Shown piece after piece: positions 8,063 through 12,512 of a DNA stretch of 12,512 bases. Source of the stretch: JBKHBQ01 sp046542305 (GTDB taxonomy: Bacteria > Bacteroidota > Bacteroidia > Bacteroidales > 4484-276); assembly GCA_046542305.1 (NCBI GenBank), contig JBKHBQ010000101.1, positions 1 through 12,512 on the forward strand. The letters are read 5' to 3'. The stretch's first letter is position 1. Each line of letters opens with the position of its first letter. The position numbers were made by a program, and so were the translations under genes. Under the pieces are notes generated by a model that ran no database searches, had not been told where the DNA came from, and saw only the letters and a list, made by a program, of their open reading frames with translations.

Positions 8063-8254
8063 TCAGGCTTGCTTCATCCCTTTTTTTACTTTGCTTTCGG
8101 ATACTGAAGCACCCGAGCTGAAACTGCAGAAGCGCCCCTCGAATAAATATCCCGTAGGTACGGCATAGCGAAAGAGGCCGTTCATGCAATTTTCGGTTTC
8201 CTTCAGAAAAGGAAAAATATCCGAAACCCTGTATTTTGTTTGTTTTGCAGGCAT
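8063..8254 (-). CDS. Hypothetical small protein, 63 residues
   Basis: An ORF from ATG 8254 to 8063, fitted tightly between two genes of the same strand: 18 bases after the baeRF stop and 46 bases before the oxidoreductase ATG. That fit is the main support for it being real. The product is basic at both ends, has two cysteines (23 and 43), a Ser-rich patch CSFSSGASVSES (43-54), and no signal peptide or membrane segment. I recognise no domain. No clear ribosome-binding site is visible, which is normal in this phylum. It could instead be a chance ORF or the decayed end of a longer gene. Confidence 0.4.
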   Translation of the reverse strand: MPAKQTKYRVSDIFPFLKETENCMNGLFRYAVPTGYLFEGRFCSFSSGASVSESKVKKGMKQA

Positions 8255-8272
8255 ATGCTGTTAAGTTTAAGG

Positions 8273-9430
8273 TCAGAACCTGAACAATGCATTCAGTTTA
8301 CTTTCTGGTTCGGGCATTTCATCCGCTTCGAGTAAAAATACTTCACCACCGTTAAGGATGGTGTGAATTACGGCCATGTTAAGCAGCCCGGCATTGTATT
8401 CTGTTTTTTCGTTATCTTCGGTAATGTCGTTTTTTTCACGGTCGAACGTGCCATACATCTCTTCACGATTTTTCACAAAAAGGGTATCTACCCGCTGGTT
8501 AACAGCTGCCGGAATTATTTCCTCCTCTTTGTAGGATGCTCTTTTATCAGAAAGCGCTTTTTCGAAAGCCGCAAGTTTTTCTTTGCGTGTACTGTTAAAA
8601 TGATCCTTCAGCAGTTCTTTTGCCTTTTGATGAAGCAGCACCGGGCTCTCTTGTTCAGGATTGCCGGCAATAAATTCATCCTTCAGAAAATGATACGTGT
8701 TTGCTTCTTTGTACATGGCCACAATATATTCCACACCAGCTACAATGAGGGGTGCTTTCTGGTCGTGCAGCATTTTAATCATGCCGTCATTTACGGCACG
8801 CAGGTATTTCATAATCTCTTCTTTTTGCTCTTCCTCGCTGCCGGCGCCCTGACCGTGATACATGGTGTGCCCGAACGCCGATTGTCCCATGCGAAACTGC
8901 AGCGATTTTTGTTCATAGTCGAACCCTACAGTATCCTTCAGGTTTTCTGGCAGTAAATCTTCCATTGAAATTTCCTCGATCTGGTGCGGGAAACCTTCGT
9001 AAAGTTTTGCTCCGTTTAAGGAGAGCGAAAGCAAATAGAAACGCATGTCATCATTCAGGTAAGGCACCAGCGGTTTCAGATAAAAGTGATCGGCCACATA
9101 AACGAATTCATCAAAAAACACGGGCAAAGTATAATATTTGAAGTGGTTGGCATTGCGGAATATGGCCAGCCCGTCGCTCATATGGTTCCAAATGCTTGAA
9201 TCATCCACCAGTTCTTCGATGGGTTTCATCAGTGAATCGATTTCGCGATTGTGCAGGTGCATCCCTTCCAGGATTTGACGCACATTCTTCACCTGATTTT
9301 TTAGGTTCAAAGCGTCAAGGCCATCATTCACCTCTCTTCCTACGCGATGTGTAGGAATAAAGATGCTGATGCATTGCGGCTCGTGAACCTGAGCCAAATT
9401 CTTGAATTTTTCGCGTGATATTGATTTCAT
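8273..9430 (-). CDS. baeRF-family protein (bacterial archaeo-eukaryotic release factor-like, family 3-like)
   Basis: A protein of 385 residues from ATG 9430. The frame is open to an ATG at 9565 and another at 9460, but the added residues (a hydrophobic stretch, then a charged linker) lie outside the family pattern, and GGAAAG precedes 9430. The N-terminal signature is CISIFIPTHRVGREVNDG (20-37), the first strand and helix of bacterial eRF1/Pelota-like proteins. The C-terminus, NAGLLNMAVIHTILNGGEVFLLEADEMPE followed by a final aromatic Phe in the ALFRF end, matches the family's last domain (inheritance of the L7Ae-like fold). Family members are thought to act at the ribosome in rescue, quality control or hibernation; Balon is a related hibernation factor. 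The catalytic GGQ of true release factors is absent. It heads a run with a small ORF and the FAD oxidoreductase. Confidence 0.75.
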   Translation of the reverse strand: MKSISREKFKNLAQVHEPQCISIFIPTHRVGREVNDGLDALNLKNQVKNVRQILEGMHLHNREIDSLMKPIEELVDDSSIWNHMSDGLAIFRNANHFKYYTLPVFFDEFVYVADHFYLKPLVPYLNDDMRFYLLSLSLNGAKLYEGFPHQIEEISMEDLLPENLKDTVGFDYEQKSLQFRMGQSAFGHTMYHGQGAGSEEEQKEEIMKYLRAVNDGMIKMLHDQKAPLIVAGVEYIVAMYKEANTYHFLKDEFIAGNPEQESPVLLHQKAKELLKDHFNSTRKEKLAAFEKALSDKRASYKEEEIIPAAVNQRVDTLFVKNREEMYGTFDREKNDITEDNEKTEYNAGLLNMAVIHTILNGGEVFLLEADEMPEPESKLNALFRF

Positions 9431-9565
9431 GCTGTCTTTCCATTTTTGAGTTTCACCCATGGTCCGGTGAAAAGAATATGCCAAAGGCGGATTTTGGGCC
9501 AGAGAGAGGCTGCTGCCCACCGGATGCCAGCGGATTAGAATGAAGATAAGAAGGAAATCAACCAT

Positions 9566-9885
9566 ATCCGCTCACATGAAATACATGAATTCTTGTGTAA
9601 GAAATTCTACAGGGAAAAGGAAAGAAGGAAATTGTGAGCGCAGAGTGCGAAGTGCAGGATAATTTTCGTCATCGGGATGAATTTCTGCAGCAGTGAATGA
9701 TTAGCAAGCAGCGCTCACGAGCGCCACCTACGTGAAGCAATGCCTGATACTAACGGCAAATATTCCGAAGCAAAACCTGGCTCTTCAAAGTATGCAACCA
9801 CTGGAAAGGTGGTGAATAGTTGCCGGAAAAACGGTAAAGAAAATGAATAGGATTAGTGAATTAAAAAACAGACGGCACACAAAAT
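9566..9885. other. Gene-free stretch upstream of the baeRF gene
   Basis: About 320 bases (456 to the baeRF start at 9430) with no ORF of note on either strand. Small inverted repeats are visible, GCGCT/AGCGC at 9711-9724 and ACCAC/GTGGT at 9797-9813, with no T-run. The baeRF promoter should lie on the minus strand within 9431-9600, but I find no good TTTG / TAnnTTTG pair there. Confidence 0.5.
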
Positions 9886-9922
9886 TAAAAAAGCCCCGCA
9901 AGCATCAACCTGCAGGGCTTTC
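9886..9922 (-). terminator. Terminator of the tRNA-Gln transcript
   Basis: AAAGCCC (9890-9896) pairs with GGGCTTT (9915-9921), with one mismatch and an inner GCA/TGC, around a ten-base loop. On the minus strand it is followed by TTTTTTAATTTT, and it starts 8 bases after the CCA end of the tRNA, as expected for a single-gene tRNA unit. Confidence 0.8.
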
Positions 9923-9929
9923 AATTTTT

Positions 9930-10005
9930 TGGTTGCCCGACTAGGGCTCGAACCTAGACTCTTCTGAACCAAAATCAGACGTGTTGCCAGTTACACCATC
10001 GGGCA
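9930..10005 (-). tRNA. tRNA-Gln (anticodon UUG)
   Basis: Read on the minus strand, TGCCCGA at the 5' end pairs fully with TCGGGCA. A D-arm (GGTGTAACTGGCAACAC), an anticodon stem TCTGA/TCAGA enclosing TTTTGGT with TTG at positions 34-36, and a T-arm CTAGG-TTCGAGC-CCTAG follow. The discriminator is A (9933), and CCA is encoded at 9932-9930. The cloverleaf has no mismatches in the stems I checked. It decodes CAA, and CAG by wobble. It stands alone, with its own promoter and terminator. Confidence 0.95.
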
Positions 10006-10026
10006 TCCTTCCCGTGAAAGGGAGTG

Positions 10027-10055
10027 CAAAAATAGTACTTTTTTGTTTTTTCAAA
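10027..10055 (-). promoter_or_regulatory. Bacteroidota-type promoter of tRNA-Gln
   Basis: On the minus strand TATTTTTG (10034-10027) is an exact match to the -7 TAnnTTTG box, and TTTG (10055-10052) lies 17 bases upstream as the -33 box, slightly short of the usual 19. The start of transcription would be near 10020, about 15 bases before the tRNA. Confidence 0.6.
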
Positions 10056-10116
10056 AAGTTTTGAACAAAAATTTTGAACATAATTCATTTTGCCGGCCAT
10101 CGCAGGTGGAATGACC

Positions 10117-10146
10117 ACAAAAAAAGCCGGCATTACACCGGCTTTT
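10117..10146 (-). terminator. Rho-independent terminator of the GRAM/PH-like gene
   Basis: AAAAGCCGG (10122-10130) pairs perfectly with CCGGCTTTT (10138-10146) around a seven-base loop, and the minus strand continues with seven T residues. It lies about 50 bases after the stop of the small GRAM-like gene. Confidence 0.85.
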
Positions 10147-10194
10147 CAGAAAAGTAACCTTTTAACTATCGGATAAAAAACTCTTTAAAATCAT

Positions 10195-10506
10195 TTAGCA
10201 CATGTTGGCAATCATTTCACCCCAGTTGTTGCGGTTTTTCAGAATGAACTTCAGTTCCGTTCCCTCACGTGTAACCAGGTTCAGCCCGTTGCGCTGCAAA
10301 AATCCGGGATTGAAATAAAGCACGTCGCGGATGGTTTTCGGCTCGATTTCCATGTCGTATTTACCGGCATTGCCATTGAGTCCCTTAAAATAAATCCGCT
10401 GATTGGTGAGGATGAGTTTACCTTTTATTTTTTCGGTGCCCGAAACCAGGTGATTGGTGTCGGTGGCTTTTACAACCATTTCGTTTGCTTTGAGATCGAT
10501 TTTCAT
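10195..10506 (-). CDS. Small GRAM/PH-like domain protein
   Basis: A 103-residue soluble protein from ATG 10506. The pattern KGKLILTNQRIYFKGLNG (29-46), then IEPKTIRDVLYF (54-65) and a C-terminal helix after LKFILKNRNNWGEMI (84-98) matches bacterial GRAM or PH-like (bPH) domains: a small beta barrel capped by a helix. In these families the LTNxRxYF strand is the most conserved part. They bind lipids, membranes or partner proteins, and the ligand here is unknown. There is no signal peptide or membrane segment, so it is probably cytosolic or on the inner face of the membrane. It is a single gene with a strong terminator at 10117-10146 and the TTTGGCACAG element in its leader. Confidence 0.7.
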   Translation of the reverse strand: MKIDLKANEMVVKATDTNHLVSGTEKIKGKLILTNQRIYFKGLNGNAGKYDMEIEPKTIRDVLYFNPGFLQRNGLNLVTREGTELKFILKNRNNWGEMIANMC

Positions 10507-10751
10507 AATACAGGATTATTTATTGTTCTACGCTATTTTCATGAACTGTGCCAAACGTCGCTACTCATTGGCTTTCTGATCATTGCAAATCCATTCCTGA
10601 TCCTTCCTCCGCTAAATGTGTCCGGTTTTGGCTTCCGGTGTCCGTTTTCCGACAGTGCGGAACGTTTACATCCGGTAAGACGCCTGACAGGGTTAAATGT
10701 TACAATAATGGTTACCGGTTGACCTTACAAAAGGTTACAGGGAGGGGGAAA
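10507..10751. other. Intergenic region upstream of the GRAM-like gene
   Basis: About 245 bases without a credible gene. TTTGGCACAG occurs at 10547-10556 (minus), 41 bases upstream of the GRAM-like ATG. A short dyad TTCCG/CGGAA lies at 10647-10662. Several ATCCGG/TTCCGG words recur between 10615 and 10680, but they form no regular array. Confidence 0.45.
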
Positions 10752-10855
10752 AAAGTGCCTAAAATGCCTGAAGTGCGCTAAAGTGCGCTAAAGTGCGCTA
10801 AAGTGCCTAAAGTGCGCTAAAGTGCGCTAAGTGCCTGAAGTGCCTGAAGTGGCTG
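10752..10855. repeat. Degenerate tandem array of 9-10 bp units, AAGTGC(G)CT(A/G)
   Basis: About eleven head-to-tail units can be read. Five are the 10-mer AAGTGCGCTA or its 9-base form (three in a row at 10771-10800, then 10810-10828); the others are AAGTGCCTA, AAGTGCCTG (twice, 10829-10846), AAAATGCCTG (10761-10770) and AAGTGGCTG (10847-10855). The AAGTG core is nearly constant, while the inner G and the last base vary, so the period slips between 9 and 10. It lies in a gene-free gap, contains no spacers, and is not strongly self-complementary. Confidence 0.9.
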
Positions 10856-10930
10856 TAGTTAATGCATTACACCGGAAAGCATAAATTTAGGTGGGAGTAC
10901 CGTTGTGGTTGCAGAAGGAAAAAGTATCGT

Positions 10931-10974
10931 TCCGGCAGGAGCAGATTGAAAACCAAAACATCCGACATGCCGGA
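10931..10974. repeat. 7-bp inverted repeat after the PycTM gene
   Basis: TCCGGCA (10931-10937) and TGCCGGA (10968-10974) pair perfectly across a 30-base loop, ending two bases after the PycTM stop. On the minus strand ACTTTTTCC follows 7 bases later. It may act as a poor terminator; the loop is long for one. Nothing else is seen between the repeat array and this point. Confidence 0.3.
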
Positions 10975-10975
10975 G

Positions 10976-11779
10976 TCAGGCTACCGGAAACCAGACCATA
11001 GCGGCGGTGAAAGCGGCTACCGAAAGAATGAGGCCGTACATAAATACGCTGTACGCCACGCGCAGGCGTTTGTATTTTTTGGCAAGCACTTTACCCAGGG
11101 TGTACTGGTCGAGAATCATATTACGGTAGAGGCCGTCGTAGTCCTTCATCATATCTTTTACTGCCCATTCGTACTCGTCGAAACTCATCCGGTAAAAATT
11201 CCCGAAAAACAGCAGGTTGACTTTCTTCTCATGGATATCCTCCCGCGTAAAGGTACCCCCCGACACCTTGGGCCTGGTTGAAAGAATGGCATATACAATC
11301 GTGATCAAACTGGTGAGCAAAAAGATCAGTGTGGGGATGACGATGTTGGGATAGTCGCTGAACTTACGCACCAGCATGGTCACTACCACGGTAATCAGAA
11401 TAGAGTTGACGGTGATGAGGATATTGGCCTTGTTGTCGGCGATGGAGCTGAGGGTGATCTGATTGTTGGCCGTCAGCCTGAACATCGATTCGATCCCACG
11501 TTGCGGCGTTTTAAGCTGTGCAACCTTGTCCTCGAGCTTATCGATTGTTTGTTCCTTTTTTTCCAGTTCCTTCACCAGCCCCTTCTGCTGCTTTTTCAGG
11601 GCCTTTTTCACCTTTTTCAGGTTGGCTTCCTTGCCCGGCTCCAGCATGGTACGGCCGTATTCGGTATGAAAACTGTGAGCTTTTAAAAAGGTGAGGGTTT
11701 TGGTCAGGTATTTTATTTCGTCCAGTTCCTCTCCATTCATGGCCGACAATTCGTCCCAGAATATCTGGGTATCCTCCAT
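10976..11779 (-). CDS. PycTM-type (Pycsar effector, former DUF5706) membrane protein, out of frame with the HD ORF
   Basis: The frame is open to 11875, but family-like sequence starts near ATG 11779 (267 residues), which has AGGAG five bases upstream. Residues 48-92 are Lys/Glu-rich with a coiled-coil pattern. RLTANNQITLSSIADNKANI (101-120) leads into TM1 (about 118-137), TM2 (about 145-167) and ILSTRPKVSGGTF (165-177), the diagnostic block of PycTM. FFGNFYRMSFDEYEW (191-205) is also typical. A third membrane segment spans about 242-264. In Pycsar defence, PycTM proteins respond to cCMP or cUMP and damage the inner membrane, stopping growth of infected cells. Relatives in this phylum are usually fused to an N-terminal HD domain, here encoded in the preceding frame. 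The family call is firm; function as a defence effector is inferred. Confidence 0.8.
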   Translation of the reverse strand: MEDTQIFWDELSAMNGEELDEIKYLTKTLTFLKAHSFHTEYGRTMLEPGKEANLKKVKKALKKQQKGLVKELEKKEQTIDKLEDKVAQLKTPQRGIESMFRLTANNQITLSSIADNKANILITVNSILITVVVTMLVRKFSDYPNIVIPTLIFLLTSLITIVYAILSTRPKVSGGTFTREDIHEKKVNLLFFGNFYRMSFDEYEWAVKDMMKDYDGLYRNMILDQYTLGKVLAKKYKRLRVAYSVFMYGLILSVAAFTAAMVWFPVA

Positions 11780-12174
11780 AAAGTCTCCTGCGAAACGTGG
11801 AAAAGATCCGCGTCGCAGAGGATGGAACTCAGCTTGTCCTGCGGATTTTGCGGTACGCGTGTAGCTTCGATGCACCGCTCGACCTGCGAAATGTATTCGG
11901 GCTGCATGCTATGCCTTTCAAGAAATTCGCGCGCATATTTCTTACTGATGTCTTCGTGGTTTACCTTCCGCTCGAGATAACCCACATCATGAAACCATGC
12001 CGACACCAGCAGCATTTCCATGTCCCGGTCATTCACCATGCATTTTCCGGCAATCAACCGTGCAGCATCCACCACATTCCTGGTATGGCGGATGTTGTGA
12101 TACCTGAGCTTGTCGTCGTTGTTTTCCTTGAACAACTTCGTGACGTATTTCCGGGCTTCATCAAGTATATCCAT
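11737..12174 (-). CDS. HD-domain phosphohydrolase part of an HD-PycTM protein (frame broken after residue 130)
   Basis: A 145-residue ORF from ATG 12174. Metal-binding residues of the HD superfamily are present: His30 (NIRHT), His62-Asp63 (AWFHDVGY), with Asp121 in CDADLFH as the likely last ligand; His73 (VNHED) lies where related enzymes have another His. HD proteins of this kind cleave phosphodiesters or nucleotides. The sequence is family-like to SQE (128-130); the last 15 residues (TLWRIPRYSGTNCRP) are out-of-frame translation of the PycTM gene. Adding one G near 11785 gives SQEDFMEDTQ, an intact protein of about 399 residues. Either this is a mutated or misread HD-PycTM gene, or two proteins are made. 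It lies 114 bases downstream of a nucleotide cyclase gene, on the same strand. Confidence 0.8.
   Translation of the reverse strand: MDILDEARKYVTKLFKENNDDKLRYHNIRHTRNVVDAARLIAGKCMVNDRDMEMLLVSAWFHDVGYLERKVNHEDISKKYAREFLERHSMQPEYISQVERCIEATRVPQNPQDKLSSILCDADLFHVSQETLWRIPRYSGTNCRP
11785..11789 (-). promoter_or_regulatory. Strong Shine-Dalgarno site before the PycTM ATG
   Basis: AGGAG stands five bases before ATG 11779, an optimal spacing, inside the end of the HD ORF. Such sites are rare in the leaders of this window, so it could let ribosomes restart on the PycTM ORF. It also coincides with the point where one G seems to be missing, so it may just be coding sequence by chance. Confidence 0.5.
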
Positions 12175-12197
12175 ATCCCGCAGGATTAAATTTTATT

Positions 12198-12229
12198 CAA
12201 AGTAAAGAAATATTCATGAAGATTTCCAA
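12198..12229 (-). promoter_or_regulatory. Candidate promoter of the HD-PycTM gene
   Basis: On the minus strand TTACTTTG (12205-12198) matches the -7 TAnnTTTG box with one mismatch, and TTG (12229-12227) lies 21 bases upstream. The ATG is 23 bases downstream. If real, HD-PycTM could be expressed apart from the cyclase. Confidence 0.35.
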
Positions 12230-12242
12230 GGGGTTTCTCGCC

Positions 12243-12260
12243 TTTGTCAGGATTTGTCAG
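12243..12260. repeat. Direct repeat TTTGTCAG in the cyclase/HD-PycTM gap
   Basis: TTTGTCAG occurs at 12243-12250 and again at 12253-12260, exactly one helical turn apart (10 bases), just upstream of the candidate promoter for HD-PycTM. The spacing suits a regulator binding one face of the DNA; no regulator is identified. Confidence 0.4.
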
Positions 12261-12288
12261 ATAGCTGAGTTCATCTAAGCCAGGCATT

Positions 12289-12512
12289 TCACCGCTCTTC
12301 TACCGAAAAAATCTTTATGGGATGATCTTTCCCCTCCAGTTTTAGCTCCTTGACAAATTCTTTCGAAAAACCATTGAAGTTGCCTATTTCAGCTTCCAGG
12401 TATCCGGTAATGAGCAAATCCTTCCCAAGGTACTTGCACAGCTTTTCGAGCCGTGCCGCGGTATTCAGCACATCACCGTGAAAAGCCAGGTCGCGCCTGA
12501 TTTCGCCTACTT
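12289..12512 (-). CDS. Class III nucleotide cyclase, C-terminal part (start outside window)
   Basis: Only the last 73 residues are in view. They begin VGEIRRDLAFHGDVLNTAAR, the end of the class III adenylate/guanylate cyclase domain. Asn16 and Arg20 of the visible part are the NxxxR pair that stabilises the transition state, so the catalytic end is intact. The following EKLCKYLGKDLLITGYL is the usual helix and strand, and KLEGKDHPIKIFSVEE is the usual closing strand. Enzymes of this class make cAMP, cGMP or, as PycC, cCMP/cUMP. The position equivalent to mammalian Asp1018, which helps choose the purine, is Ala9, so the substrate cannot be assumed to be ATP. The N-terminus, probably with membrane segments as in similar proteins of this phylum, lies off the right edge. 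It precedes HD-PycTM by 114 bases on the same strand. Confidence 0.85.
   Translation of the reverse strand, partial: VGEIRRDLAFHGDVLNTAARLEKLCKYLGKDLLITGYLEAEIGNFNGFSKEFVKELKLEGKDHPIKIFSVEER

Noticed and set aside
8363..8956. Plus-strand ORF of 197 codons inside the baeRF gene
   Set aside because: Antisense shadow; Phe-rich product without a recognisable domain.
9514..9529. Sigma-54-like site TGGCATCCGGTGGGCA upstream of the baeRF gene (minus)
   Set aside because: The GG and GC have the right spacing, but the bases between fit poorly (no TT before the GC, no C after TGGCA), so a chance match is likely.
9431..9565. N-terminal extension of the baeRF gene with a signal-like hydrophobic stretch
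   Set aside because: baeRF proteins are cytosolic and start shortly before the IPTH strand; the extension is probably untranslated leader.
10752..10855. CRISPR array
   Set aside because: Units are 9-10 bases, follow each other without spacers and have no cas genes nearby.
11780..11830. Programmed -1 ribosomal frameshift joining HD and PycTM
   Set aside because: I find no in-frame X XXY YYZ slippery heptamer in the overlap; CTTTTCC is in the wrong register. A missing base explains the data more simply.

Overview
The window looks like a chromosomal segment of a Bacteroidota bacterium, probably from the Bacteroidales/Marinilabiliales side. The signs are AT-rich leaders with few Shine-Dalgarno sites, candidate promoters of the TTTG / TAnnTTTG type (best upstream of the tRNA), and protein families common in that phylum: PQQ-like and NHL beta-propellers, an archaeo-eukaryotic release-factor-like (baeRF) protein, a PycTM-type membrane protein and a membrane-type class III nucleotide cyclase. 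The genus cannot be set from the sequence alone.

Layout. Positions 1-4004 (minus strand) hold a four-gene run of extracytoplasmic beta-propeller proteins: a secreted PQQ-like propeller (4004-2790), a 116-residue paralogue that keeps only the two ends of such a protein (2679-2329), a membrane-anchored PQQ-like propeller with a GTG start (2326-899) and an NHL-repeat protein that runs off the left edge (884-1). A class I methyltransferase (4206-5009, plus) converges on osmC (5505-5077, minus), and a shared hairpin lies between them. An NAD-type short-chain dehydrogenase (5835-6599, plus) converges on a minus-strand run of three genes: a baeRF-family protein (9430-8273), a 63-residue small ORF (8254-8063) and an FAD/NADH oxidoreductase of the ferredoxin-reductase/AIF type (8016-6760). 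Next come a tRNA-Gln(UUG) with its own promoter and terminator (10005-9930), a small GRAM/PH-like protein (10506-10195), a gene-poor stretch with an array of about eleven 9-10 bp repeats (10752-10855), and a minus-strand signalling locus at the right edge.

The right-edge locus is the most interesting part. The last 73 codons of a class III nucleotide cyclase (12512-12289) are followed on the same strand by an HD-domain ORF (12174-11737) and by a PycTM-type membrane ORF (11779-10976). PycTM is the effector domain of Pycsar anti-phage systems, in which a class III-related cyclase makes cCMP or cUMP. A cyclase followed by an HD-PycTM gene is therefore a candidate Pycsar-like module in which the HD domain may limit the signal. 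The HD and PycTM parts are in different frames. One extra G near 11785 would join them into a protein of about 399 residues, so this is a recent frameshift, a sequence error, or a real split gene using the AGGAG site just before the second ATG.

The remaining genes suggest stress and redox functions (OsmC, SDR, FAD reductase) and ribosome-related dormancy or rescue (baeRF). These links are inferred from family and adjacency only.
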